This document shows positions 8,416 to 16,025 of a stretch of DNA of 64,000 nucleotides, in pieces. The notes under the pieces were generated by a model that was given only the letters and a program-made list of their open reading frames with translations, searched no databases and was not told where the DNA came from. A program made the position numbers and the translations under genes. Numbering within the stretch: the stretch's first letter is position 1; each line of letters starts with the position of its first letter. The stretch is from Pseudomonadales bacterium. GTDB taxonomy: Bacteria; Pseudomonadota; Gammaproteobacteria; Pseudomonadales; Azotimanducaceae. The DNA lies in assembly GCA_024234635.1 (NCBI GenBank), contig JACKNX010000002.1, forward strand, positions 124,001 through 188,000, given 5' to 3'.

Positions 8416-9796
8416 CCCCTCCTCCCAGCATCTGTCGTAACAGGTCAGTCAACCGCTGGCGGTCCGTTTCAGCGGATGCACCACGGCGCAATCGGTCAAA
8501 TACGACGGCGAGTTGTCGTCGCACGGTTTCCGGTATCGCTTCCGCCGCATGTTGCGCCGCACGGGCTTCGAGCGCCAGTTTTTCCCTGCGTGCGTGGTTG
8601 CGTTCGCTGACCAGCCGATGGTGCAGAAGCGCGCGGCCAATCAGCACCCACGGAAAATTGGGCGCCGAAACGGGTCCCACCGACACCACCTTGCCACCGA
8701 GCGGGGTACCCAGCACCCTGACCTTTGCGAGCTCGTCCGCGGCCAGCAACGCGCCGGCCCCGCCGACGACGCCACCCAGCACCGTGCCCAACAGCATCGA
8801 TGCCCCCCCAACCAGCGCGTCCAGCGTGCCGCCGGCAGCCGCTCCACCCAGCGCAGCCGTCAACAGCAACGTCCGGCGCGACAGGCCGAACAGTTCCCAG
8901 CTTGACTGCGCGAACAGATCGGAGGCCACGACATCCAGCGTTTCGCCTTCCCGTTCGAGCCCATGGTAGCCGTAGACCGACTCCACCGCCGCGCGCGCCG
9001 AAGCCTCCTCCCTGCGCAGCGACGCCAGCAGCCGTGTGACCAGTTTTTCTTTCGCCGTTTCCACGGTTTCACCGCCCGACAGCAGCGAGCGCTCCGCACG
9101 CGCCAGACAGGACGACAGCAGTCCGCAAATGATGCCGGCACTGGCGTCGAGCCGCCGCCGCCTTTCCCGCTGCATGGCCGCAATCACGCGCGGCAGCGTG
9201 TCATCGGCGTCGCCGTGCAACTCAGCGAGTGCCCTGAGCACGCCGATACGGGCCGCAAAATCGGCCTGCACGGCGTTGAACTCTCGCACCAGTGAAAAAT
9301 ACTGGCCAAGCGCCTGGCGCCAGCGATCGACATGGTCGCCCGCGCCGATGCGATTGATGAGCGCCATGCGGGGTTGCCCGGTCCAGCGAAGAATTTCCAT
9401 TTCCTGCTCGTAGTCCGGACTGTAGGGTTTGGCGCCGTCCACCACGTAGATGATGCTTGCGCCGTCCACGACCGGCGTCAGCAGTTCGATTTCGTCCGCA
9501 AAACGCGGATCGTGACGGTGTGCCTCGACAAACAACCGCACCAGCTCGGCGCGCCCGCTGGCATCCGTTGCGTGTGCCTGCATCCAGGCGATCACATCAC
9601 GTGCCCGCTGGAAACCCGGTGTGTCCACCAGTACGTACTGGGCGTTGTCGCCAATGGCGAAGGTGAATCGGCGGGACGTGCGGGTGGTTCCCGGCAATGG
9701 GCCGATATCGACGTCCGATCGCTCGGCGAGCGTGGCTACGATCGAACTCTTGCCTTTGTTCGGATGCCCCACCACCGCAAAGACCGGTACCGTCAT
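8390..9796 (-). CDS. DUF3482-type Era-like GTPase
   Basis: The 468-residue protein opens with a P-loop GHPNKGKSS (about 10-18), a G2 region PLPGTTRTSRRF and a G3 motif DTPGF, and has NRIGAGDH in the place of NKxD (G4). The C-terminal half is a DUF3482-like region with a glycine-rich hydrophobic hairpin (LGGAAAGGTLDALVGGASML) that could insert in the membrane. The frame is open upstream far into the DUF2868 gene, but the ATG at 9796 overlaps that gene's stop by four bases and starts directly at the P-loop, so it is the real start. DUF2868 and DUF3482 partners are commonly paired; their role is unknown. Confidence 0.86.
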   Translation of the reverse strand: MTVPVFAVVGHPNKGKSSIVATLAERSDVDIGPLPGTTRTSRRFTFAIGDNAQYVLVDTPGFQRARDVIAWMQAHATDASGRAELVRLFVEAHRHDPRFADEIELLTPVVDGASIIYVVDGAKPYSPDYEQEMEILRWTGQPRMALINRIGAGDHVDRWRQALGQYFSLVREFNAVQADFAARIGVLRALAELHGDADDTLPRVIAAMQRERRRRLDASAGIICGLLSSCLARAERSLLSGGETVETAKEKLVTRLLASLRREEASARAAVESVYGYHGLEREGETLDVVASDLFAQSSWELFGLSRRTLLLTAALGGAAAGGTLDALVGGASMLLGTVLGGVVGGAGALLAADELAKVRVLGTPLGGKVVSVGPVSAPNFPWVLIGRALLHHRLVSERNHARREKLALEARAAQHAAEAIPETVRRQLAVVFDRLRRGASAETDRQRLTDLLRQMLGGGDDDDQTAN

Positions 9797-11205
9797 GCTG
9801 GCGCCCACGCCTCGGCGACATGCAGGCCTGGAACATCCCAGGCACCAAGCGCACCCTGCCAGACAGGCCTTGCCGCTGCGTCGACACCTGTACCCTCGAG
9901 ATTCAGCGGGACGACGATCAACGCGCAATCGCGGTGCACCTGACGACGCAGAAGTTCGAGGAAGTCGCGAAACACAAGCAACGGCGGCTCCCAGCCGGCA
10001 ACGAGGACCCACACGATGCGCAGCCGGCCCGACAACGTCTGGATGCCTTCTTCCCACTGCGCCTGGCTGTCTGACGAGCCAACCTGCCGCGCGTTGCCAT
10101 CCAGCAGGTTGTGACCCCGTGCACCGGCCGCGGTGAGCGCCCATGCATCGTTCCAGATCATCGTTACCGCCGGACCTTCCTGCCGGCCGGTGTTTGCGGG
10201 TGGCACTGGCCCCAGGGCCTGGCGTGCGGCATCCGGCGCACTCGCGTTTACGGCGATGACCGGCTGACGCAGCCGTTCCAGCAGCGCCTGTACTTCGGCG
10301 TGCTCGACCAGCATGCGATCCGTTGCCCGGTTCAGGCGCCAGCGCCAGAAGGCCAGCAGCAACAGGCGCGGCATCAATCCCCAGACGGTCACGGCCATGA
10401 GCACGAACGGCCACCAGTTGCCGAGGGTTGCGGCCATGGCACGGGACCGGGCGCCGTCTTCCAGCCGGAAATAGCGCGATGCCTCTACCAGTGCGGCATC
10501 CGGTACCGCCATCGGTAACCAGTGCGCCCACGGCGCGGCGATGACCGCACAGATGTTCGCGAATGTCGTGGCGCTGAGGTCCAGCGTGGTACTCCAGCCA
10601 AACGCCAGGTCCGTGAAGGTGACCATGAACACCAGATCCAGTAGCGCGCCGCCGAAGAAGCCACAGGCCATCCACTGACTGAGCACCAGCAACTGCAGCC
10701 GCCATGCGCGGAGCGTCATCGAACCCGGCCAGGTATCGACGAACAGCTCCCGGCCGCCCAGTCGATCCAGCCACCGGAAAACCACGCCGCCGGGCACAAA
10801 CGGCGACAATCGAAACGCATTGCTGCTCGCGCGGTGGGACAACGCGAGACCACCCAGCAGTAGCAACGTGGGGATCAACAGCAGAATCGCAAATACCAGC
10901 AGCAAGTTGGCAGGTCGATCCCCGGCGTAGGCCAGAACCCCTGCCATGGCGGCAATACCCGTCAGCAGACCCAGCGCAACCAGAACGAGCCGGGCCAGCA
11001 TCAGCCCGTGCGCCAGCCGGCGTTCTCCCTGCCTGGCGGTGTCAGCGCCTGCGACCGCGGTCCACCAGCCGGTAACCCTGTCGCCTGGACTCGCCGCCGG
11101 GAGGGTGGCGCCGATTGCGCGGTCACGCTGCAGCCGCGCTGCATAGGCTTCGCCCGCATCGTCTCGCAGCCAGCCGATCACGGCTACCGCGGTGGCAAGT
11201 TGCAC
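9793..11205 (-). CDS. DUF2868 family membrane protein
   Basis: The product (470 residues from GTG) has several hydrophobic segments: GLMLARLVLVALGLLTGIAA, LLLVFAILLLIPTLLLLGGL, and later the CGFFGGALLDLVFMVTF and WWPFVLMAVTVWGLMPRLLLL regions. The rest is soluble, including a C-terminal domain with VNASAPDAARQAL. It matches the DUF2868 protein normally encoded just before a DUF3482 GTPase, as here. The GTG at 11205 follows GAGGAG at normal spacing and starts at the family's usual N-terminus (LATAVAVIGWLRDD ... DRAIG); an ATG at 11256 and a longer frame to 11283 lack such a site. Function is unknown; a membrane partner of the GTPase is inferred. Confidence 0.8.
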   Translation of the reverse strand: MQLATAVAVIGWLRDDAGEAYAARLQRDRAIGATLPAASPGDRVTGWWTAVAGADTARQGERRLAHGLMLARLVLVALGLLTGIAAMAGVLAYAGDRPANLLLVFAILLLIPTLLLLGGLALSHRASSNAFRLSPFVPGGVVFRWLDRLGGRELFVDTWPGSMTLRAWRLQLLVLSQWMACGFFGGALLDLVFMVTFTDLAFGWSTTLDLSATTFANICAVIAAPWAHWLPMAVPDAALVEASRYFRLEDGARSRAMAATLGNWWPFVLMAVTVWGLMPRLLLLAFWRWRLNRATDRMLVEHAEVQALLERLRQPVIAVNASAPDAARQALGPVPPANTGRQEGPAVTMIWNDAWALTAAGARGHNLLDGNARQVGSSDSQAQWEEGIQTLSGRLRIVWVLVAGWEPPLLVFRDFLELLRRQVHRDCALIVVPLNLEGTGVDAAARPVWQGALGAWDVPGLHVAEAWAPA

Positions 11206-11431
11206 GCCAGTCGTCTCCTCTCGATCGGTGAAATACCCATGGGCTCCTGCCCGCATCCCCCAGGTCCATCCGGAACCGCGCATCGGGCAGAAGCCTCATG
11301 CTCGCGACCAGTCACGATACGGCGCGTACCCAGCGCACCGCTCTTCCCGGCGCCGATGGCCTTGCCGCGGGGATCACGTTGCCATTCTAACGGCAGCGGC
11401 GCGCGGCGCGCGGGCGGCGATGCCCGGTGGC

Positions 11432-11460
11432 TTGTCAGTGTTCTTCTGTTTCACTATATT
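11432..11460 (+). promoter_or_regulatory. Candidate sigma-70 promoter for the parA operon
   Basis: TTGTCA (11432-11437), a 17-base spacer and TATATT (11455-11460) form a near-consensus promoter in an AT-rich island, about 110 bases before the parA ATG. The rest of the 11206-11568 gap holds no gene that I can support; the part next to DUF2868 is GC-rich and featureless. Confidence 0.6.
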
Positions 11461-11568
11461 TACAAGCTCACATAAATACAGTTTTATGGCTTCCATGCCA
11501 TGGTGCCATCCGGGCGCCGGAAGCGCGGCCCGCAGACCTCAAACCCTCAGTCAACAGGTACCTTCCTC

Positions 11569-12225
11569 ATGAGCATTCTGACCATGGCTTCCACCAAGGG
11601 TGGTGCAGGCAAGACCACGATCGCGCAGCTGATCATCGGTGTCGTACGTGCGCGTGGGCACTCCGTTGCGGTCGTCGACGCCGACCCGAACCGCACAATC
11701 TCCAACTGGTTGACCTACCTCAGCGATCTCAACGTGGAAATCAGTAACGTCCGGGACGAGAACCAGCTGGTATCCGAGGTGCGGCGTCTGAACGCCCGGC
11801 ACGACCTGGTGATGATCGATACCGCGGGTGCACGGTCACAGATGCTCATCTACGCCATCCGATGCTCCGATCTCGTTCTGATTCCCACGCAGATGTCAGG
11901 CTTCGATGCCAATGAAGCCATCAAGACCTACAACATTGTCATGGGCGCCGGCGGCATGACCAACCGGGACATACCGGTACGCGTCGTCTACAACGGCTAC
12001 GTACCGAAGACCCGGGTGTCACGCGAAGTGCGCCAGAAGATTGGCAAACACGGTATTCCCGCACTCAAGACACGGCTGCACCAGCTGGTCGCATTCAAGG
12101 AAATGACCTTCACGGGAGATCTGCCTGACACCGGCACGCCCGCCGCTCAGGCCCAGTTGCTTGTGCAGGAAATGCAGGACCAGGGCCTTCTGCCCTTTCT
12201 GGCGCAGTATCGGCAGGCATCGTGA
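11569..12225 (+). CDS. parA: ParA-family partition ATPase (short, no HTH)
   Basis: The 218-residue protein has the deviant Walker A motif KGGAGKTT at about 10-17, a Walker A' aspartate (VVDADPNRTI) and the Walker B-like LVMIDTAGARSQML. It lacks an N-terminal HTH, so it is a short type Ib ParA as found on plasmids and integrated elements. The open frame extends upstream to 11500, but the MSILTMAST start places the P-loop at the usual distance. It overlaps the next small gene by four bases (GTGA). A role in segregating DNA or a protein cargo is inferred; the real cargo is unknown. Confidence 0.86.
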   Translation: MSILTMASTKGGAGKTTIAQLIIGVVRARGHSVAVVDADPNRTISNWLTYLSDLNVEISNVRDENQLVSEVRRLNARHDLVMIDTAGARSQMLIYAIRCSDLVLIPTQMSGFDANEAIKTYNIVMGAGGMTNRDIPVRVVYNGYVPKTRVSREVRQKIGKHGIPALKTRLHQLVAFKEMTFTGDLPDTGTPAAQAQLLVQEMQDQGLLPFLAQYRQAS

Positions 12226-12554
12226 CCAACCGGCGCGATGGCGCCAGCCGACCCATGCTGAGTCGGCCACGCAAAGCACCAGCGCCGGTTTCGCGTGCCG
12301 TACGCGAACCGCAGGCACAACCTGTGTCTGCTAACTCGAACACCACCAGCATGCCGGGCGATAACCCGCAACCGCAGGCCGAGAAGACCTGTCAGTTCAC
12401 CTTGACCATGCGTGAGAGCCTGCATCGTGAACTGGCCGTTGCCGCCCTCGCCAGCGGCATGACGATGCGTGGCTACATCATGCGCGCCCTGCGCGACATG
12501 GGTCTGGACATCACCGACGCCGACCTCGTCGACCGTCGCAAGCGCGATTCCTGA
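12222..12554 (+). CDS. Small DNA-binding partner of ParA (probable ribbon-helix-helix)
   Basis: The 110-residue protein has a disordered N-terminal half of about 55 residues rich in Pro, Arg and Gln, followed by TCQFTLTMRESLHRELAVA, ASGMTMRGYIMRALRDMG, a beta strand and two helices typical of ribbon-helix-helix proteins such as ParG-type partition factors. The GTG start overlaps the parA stop, the standard layout of a type Ib partition cassette in which the small protein binds centromere repeats and stimulates ParA. No ParB with HTH is present. The RHH assignment is from the pattern only. Confidence 0.65.
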   Translation: MTNRRDGASRPMLSRPRKAPAPVSRAVREPQAQPVSANSNTTSMPGDNPQPQAEKTCQFTLTMRESLHRELAVAALASGMTMRGYIMRALRDMGLDITDADLVDRRKRDS

Positions 12555-12663
12555 CCCGCTCGCCCGGTCCGCGCCTGTCCGCCACAGAACCGATCGACGG
12601 AATGTTCCGGCAGGCTCTCGCCACTCTCGCCCATCCATTGCATCAGCGCGCAGCCTTGTAACG

Positions 12664-12857
12664 CGCCGGCGCGTGGCGACCGGAGGGAGCAAGGCAAGGA
12701 CAGGACTACCCGCCGCCACCGTATCCGCCACCGCCGCCAAACGCCGACCGGGAGACACGGACTTGCAGTCACCAGTAACACCGCAACTGCGCGGCACAGG
12801 GATGTGCCGCCGCGACGGCATCGCCGGCGCGTGGCGACCGGAGGGAGCAAGGCAAGG
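12664..12857. repeat. Pair of perfect 36-bp direct repeats
   Basis: The 36-bp unit beginning CGCCGGCGCGTGGCGACC and ending GAGGGAGCAAGGCAAGG occurs at 12664-12699 and again at 12822-12857 with no mismatch. Similarity continues loosely for about 12 bases after each copy (ACAGGACTACCC / GCAGGGATGCCC). The repeat lies just downstream of the partition cassette, so it could be a centromere-like site, or part of a dispersed repeat family. Confidence 0.8.
12791..12810 (+). promoter_or_regulatory. Hairpin presenting a CsrA/RsmA-type GGA loop
   Basis: GCGGCACA pairs perfectly with TGTGCCGC around a GGGA loop. The core ACAGGGATGT fits the published high-affinity CsrA consensus ACARGGAUGU. A second hairpin with the same loop, GGGCA-GGGA-TGCCC, lies at 12856-12869. 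The plus strand of 12555-12890 carries about nine GGA trinucleotides. Confidence 0.35.
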
Positions 12858-12875
12858 GCAGGGATGCCCGCAGCC

Positions 12876-12903
12876 AAAAAAAGAGCCGGACGAACCGGCT
12901 CTT
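12876..12903 (-). terminator. Intrinsic terminator, minus strand
   Basis: A 9-bp stem AAGAGCCGG / CCGGCTCTT with a 5-base loop is followed on the minus strand by a run of seven T (AAAAAAA at 12876-12882 on the plus strand). It closes a transcript coming from about 13080. Confidence 0.8.
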
Positions 12904-13014
12904 CTCGAATGCAAGTCGCGGATCAGCCACGACGTTGTCGTCACTGGACGGGCTGCAATCAGGTACCCGCGCCAGCTTCGCGTTTCTTCCTGGCGAAGCG
13001 CCAGCAGGCCTCGC

Positions 13015-13053
13015 TCAGGCTGACTGATCCTCGATGCGTGCACTAGATATCAC
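13015..13053 (-). CDS. Possible 12-codon mini-ORF with a very strong ribosome site
   Basis: A 12-base Shine-Dalgarno, AAGGAGGTGATC (13066-13055), fully complementary to the 3' end of 16S rRNA, sits six bases before a GTG that opens MISSARIEDQSA followed by TGA. Downstream, two overlapping hairpins can form on the minus strand (CTGGCG-CTT-CGCCAG at 13004-12990, or GCTTCGC with a later GCGAAGC), then the terminator at 12903-12876. There is no same-strand gene after the terminator, so this is not a usual attenuator. It may be a leader peptide, a small protein or simply a ribosome-binding small RNA. Confidence 0.35.
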   Translation of the reverse strand: MISSARIEDQSA

Positions 13054-13087
13054 TGATCACCTCCTTCTGCCTGATTGAGATGAGCGA

Positions 13088-13115
13088 ATTATGCGCGCAT
13101 CGCATCGCCGTGCAA
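13088..13115 (-). promoter_or_regulatory. Candidate sigma-70 promoter of a small minus-strand transcript
   Basis: On the minus strand TTGCAC, a 16-base spacer and CATAAT form a strong promoter, with a predicted start near 13080. Together with the ribosome site and the terminator it defines a transcript of about 205 nt. Confidence 0.55.
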
Positions 13116-13124
13116 CCGTTGCGT

Positions 13125-13946
13125 TCAACGCGGTGGTGAAAAGTGGCGAGTCATGTCACGCCCTGACACGAGCGCATCCAGATAGGTGAACGTTCCCTTC
13201 TCCAGCACTTCCGATGCCGCCTGCATCATGCCGGTCATCGCCGCCCGGTGCAGTGAGGAGGCGAGGCTGATGCGCGTGACACCTGCGTTGGCCAACTCCG
13301 CCACCGAGAAAGAACGCCCGGGAATGCCAACCATGAAGTTCACGGGCCGACTGACGGCGGCACAGACCTGACGCACGGCATCCAGGCTCGGCAGCCCCGG
13401 CGCAAACAGTACGTCCGCGCCTGCCTTCTCGAAGGCCTGTAGCCGGCGGATGGTATCGTCCAGGTCGACAATTCCGTGCAGACAATTCTCCGCACGCGCG
13501 GTCAGCACAAAGGCCGACGGTAGTGAGCGAGCCGCTTCCGCGGCGGCAGCGACACGTTCAACGGCGAGTTGGAAGTCATAGACAGGCGCCTCGTGTTCGC
13601 CCGATGCATCCTCGATCGAACACCCTGCCAGCCCACAGGATCCCGCCAGGCGAACCGTTGATTCGACGGTCTCGGGTGATTTCCCGAAGCCTCTCTCCAG
13701 ATCCGCCGATACCGGTATGGATACCGCGGCCGCGATCGCCGCGGCCTGCGCAAGCGCTTCATCCCGGCGCACCTGCCCGTCCAGCCTGCCGAGGGTTGCC
13801 GCAGAGGCACCGCTGGAGGTTGCGAGCGCGGCAAACCCCATGCCTGCCAGGATGCGTGCTGACCCCGCATCCCAGGCATTGGCAATGACAAAGCAGCTCC
13901 CGGGCGCGTGTAGCGCCCGGAAATTCTCACCGGGTTCCTTCATCAT
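13125..13946 (-). CDS. Isocitrate lyase/PEP mutase family protein
   Basis: The 273-residue TIM-barrel enzyme belongs to the ICL/PEP-mutase superfamily, probably as a C-C or C-P bond lyase such as an oxaloacetate decarboxylase or 2,3-dimethylmalate-lyase-like enzyme. FVIANAWDAGSARILAGMGF is the N-terminal substrate loop, VSADLERGFG replaces the usual DxDxGYG metal motif, and CSIEDASGEHE follows. The KKCGH signature of true isocitrate lyases is absent. It is a single gene, unlinked to the genes around it, with its start near 13946 preceded by AGGAG at a rather long distance. The exact substrate is unknown. Confidence 0.83.
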   Translation of the reverse strand: MMKEPGENFRALHAPGSCFVIANAWDAGSARILAGMGFAALATSSGASAATLGRLDGQVRRDEALAQAAAIAAAVSIPVSADLERGFGKSPETVESTVRLAGSCGLAGCSIEDASGEHEAPVYDFQLAVERVAAAAEAARSLPSAFVLTARAENCLHGIVDLDDTIRRLQAFEKAGADVLFAPGLPSLDAVRQVCAAVSRPVNFMVGIPGRSFSVAELANAGVTRISLASSLHRAAMTGMMQAASEVLEKGTFTYLDALVSGRDMTRHFSPPR

Positions 13947-14004
13947 GGTCCATTCAGCTCCTGCTTCAATTCACATTCGCCGTGAAGTGGCTGACTGGCC
14001 ATCG

Positions 14005-14706
14005 TCAGTCGACCGAAGCCTTCACCGCCACCGGCGGCCTGTTGTCCACGGAGTTCCAGACCGCCTCATCGGGCGTGCCGATCACGCGGGCGTACGCAAC
14101 GCCGGGCGGGTAATTGGTCATGTGAGGCCCCGAAGAATCCGCAGATGGCTGGCGGACGGCCCCGCCCTCCCCCGCATACTCTGCCGGGTGCCGGTAACGC
14201 GCGAGATCTTCATCGCTGATACCCGCCAGCGCCATCACTTCAGGATCGATCCAGGCCCGGGCGTTGATCGGCGACGTCGAATACGCCAGTTCAAGCGACA
14301 GGTTTTCGGGTCCGGCAAAATACATCGACACGCACAGTCCGTGATCCATCGGCCCCATCACCGGCACGCCACGGCTGCGCAGACGGTCACGCAGGCGCAT
14401 CAGCTCCGCATGGTCCTTTACCCGAAGGGCCAGGTGCTGCATGACGCCTTTTGCGACATTGGCAGCGGGATTTCCTGCATGTGTCTGCCCGAAAGCCACG
14501 GGAATCTTCGCCACATCCGGGTGGCATACGAAGGCAATGGAGCTTTCGTCATTCAGTCTCAGGAATCCGTGCCAGGTATTTTCCACTCCATGCATCCAGT
14601 AGAGCGCCACCAGTTCCATGCCGAGCTTGTCGGTGAAAAATTCAATCTGCGCCTTCATGTCGGCAGTACAGATCGCCAGGTGATGCAAGCCTTCGATGCG
14701 GTTCAT
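14005..14706 (-). CDS. VOC family protein, extradiol-dioxygenase-like
   Basis: The 233-residue protein has the paired VOC modules: IEGLHHLAICTADMKAQIEFFTDKLGM and, in the second half, MQHLALRVKDHAELMRLRDRLRSRG. Candidate metal ligands are His in GLHHLA, His in MQHLAL and Glu in LSLELAYS, the His-His-Glu triad of ring-cleaving dioxygenases and related lyases. The C-terminal about 60 residues are an extra tail (MTNYPPGVAYARVIG) of unknown role. It follows the PEP-mutase-like gene in the same direction with only a 58-base gap, so the two may be co-transcribed. Substrate unknown. Confidence 0.82.
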   Translation of the reverse strand: MNRIEGLHHLAICTADMKAQIEFFTDKLGMELVALYWMHGVENTWHGFLRLNDESSIAFVCHPDVAKIPVAFGQTHAGNPAANVAKGVMQHLALRVKDHAELMRLRDRLRSRGVPVMGPMDHGLCVSMYFAGPENLSLELAYSTSPINARAWIDPEVMALAGISDEDLARYRHPAEYAGEGGAVRQPSADSSGPHMTNYPPGVAYARVIGTPDEAVWNSVDNRPPVAVKASVD

Positions 14707-14817
14707 GGCACGCTCTGGTTGAGAACATTCGTCACATCATGTCGCCAGCGACGCCAGCGACGCAAGATGCGATGGTCTCCGGTAAGCTCCGCACATCATC
14801 GCACCAGGGAGAAGCAC

Positions 14818-15879
14818 ATGGCCGCAGTACCAAGGGGAGGCATCGTTGCAGTAACCGGCGCCGCCGGATTCATTGGTGGCTGGGTGGTGCGGCGCCTGCT
14901 GGACCGAGGCTACCGCGTGAGGGCCTGCGTGCGGGATGTCGACGACGACAATCGCACCGGCTTTCTGAAACGTATGCCCGGGTATGCCTCCGGCCGACTC
15001 ACCCTGCACGCGGCCGATCTGGATCACGCCGGCTGTTTCGACACGATTTTCCGTGGCTGCCACGGGGTGTGCCACGTTTCGCATGTGAGCACCTACGACG
15101 ATGCCGACTACATCCGCCGCACCTGCGATCACATCGTCAACAGCATCGAACAGGCGGAGACGGTGTCCCGCGTCGTGGTCACGTCCAGCATCGCAGCAGT
15201 CATTTCCGAGGTGGACATCCAGGAACTTGTGCGTAGGCCGGTATGTTACGAGGACCGCTATCCCGACGAACAGAATCCCAAAAGAACCGCATCACGAGGC
15301 CAGGGTTATTCCATTGGCAAAGTCATCGCCCAGCGCGCCTTCGCCGAGGCGGCGGAGGCCAGCGGCCAGTGGGACGCCATCACATGCTGCCCGGCGGACA
15401 ATGTCGGCCCCATCCAGTCCGCGCATCAGAAAGACATGGGGCCCTGGCAGCACATCATCGAAGGTATGCTCACGGGACAGTACCAGCAGACGCCCGCGTA
15501 TCGTCCCTGGATGGTGGTGGACGTGCGCGACGACGCCGATTGCCATATTGGGCTCCTGGAGAGCGTGCTGGTCAGAAACGGTGAACGCTACATTGCCTGG
15601 TCCACCGAACAGCGCAACGTGGAAGACATCTGCGCGAGCATCGATCGTCTGCTGCCGGAGCTGCGACACGCGGCGCCGCCGGTCACGGACCCTTTTCCGG
15701 AGCGCATACAGGCCCGGGAAGCGGAGCTGCGGGCAATCTGGGCGGGCTGTGAATTACGCAACGACCGCATTCGCGCCATCCTCCCCATCCGATTCCGTTC
15801 CATGGATGAGTCGATTCGTGATTGCGTGGAGTCGTTGATCAGCATCGCGGCGGTAAAGGTCGCGACCCGTCAGGGCTGA
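14818..15879 (+). CDS. NAD(P)-dependent epimerase/dehydratase (extended SDR)
   Basis: The 353-residue protein begins with a Rossmann motif VTGAAGFIGGWVVRRLLDRGY at about 11-31. The active site is YSIGK (YxxxK) at about 163-167, with the preceding Ser in VVVTSSIAAV. It resembles the dihydroflavonol-4-reductase/cinnamoyl-CoA-reductase group rather than sugar epimerases, since the substrate part has GPWQHIIEGMLTGQYQ and MVVDVRDDADCHIGLLES. AGGGAGAA lies just before the ATG. An open frame extends about 1.1 kb upstream, but that part is the antisense of other genes and was discarded. The substrate is unknown. Confidence 0.87.
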   Translation: MAAVPRGGIVAVTGAAGFIGGWVVRRLLDRGYRVRACVRDVDDDNRTGFLKRMPGYASGRLTLHAADLDHAGCFDTIFRGCHGVCHVSHVSTYDDADYIRRTCDHIVNSIEQAETVSRVVVTSSIAAVISEVDIQELVRRPVCYEDRYPDEQNPKRTASRGQGYSIGKVIAQRAFAEAAEASGQWDAITCCPADNVGPIQSAHQKDMGPWQHIIEGMLTGQYQQTPAYRPWMVVDVRDDADCHIGLLESVLVRNGERYIAWSTEQRNVEDICASIDRLLPELRHAAPPVTDPFPERIQAREAELRAIWAGCELRNDRIRAILPIRFRSMDESIRDCVESLISIAAVKVATRQG

Positions 15880-16025
15880 CGGCCAATCTGACAGGATGCT
15901 GAAATAGGCCCTCCTCAACTTATCCGCAGTCGTCGGCTTCGCTGCCGGCCTGGCAAGCGTGCACGGGCAGGGAACCTCACGCCATCCGGCGGTCTAAGAC
16001 TCACAACATCGCCTGGCGTCTCCTG

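Noticed and set aside
9797..10774. N-terminal extension fusing the GTPase to a longer protein
   Set aside because: The extension overlaps the DUF2868 gene in another frame and reads as low-complexity Arg/Gly-rich sequence; an ATG four bases into the overlap starts at the P-loop.
13055..13066. Possible rRNA remnant because GATCACCTCCTT matches the 16S 3' end
   Set aside because: Flanking sequence has no rRNA features; on the minus strand it is a Shine-Dalgarno.
13717..14817. Long N-terminal extension of the epimerase-family reductase
   Set aside because: It is antisense to the PEP-mutase-like and VOC genes; the ATG at 14818 has its own ribosome site.
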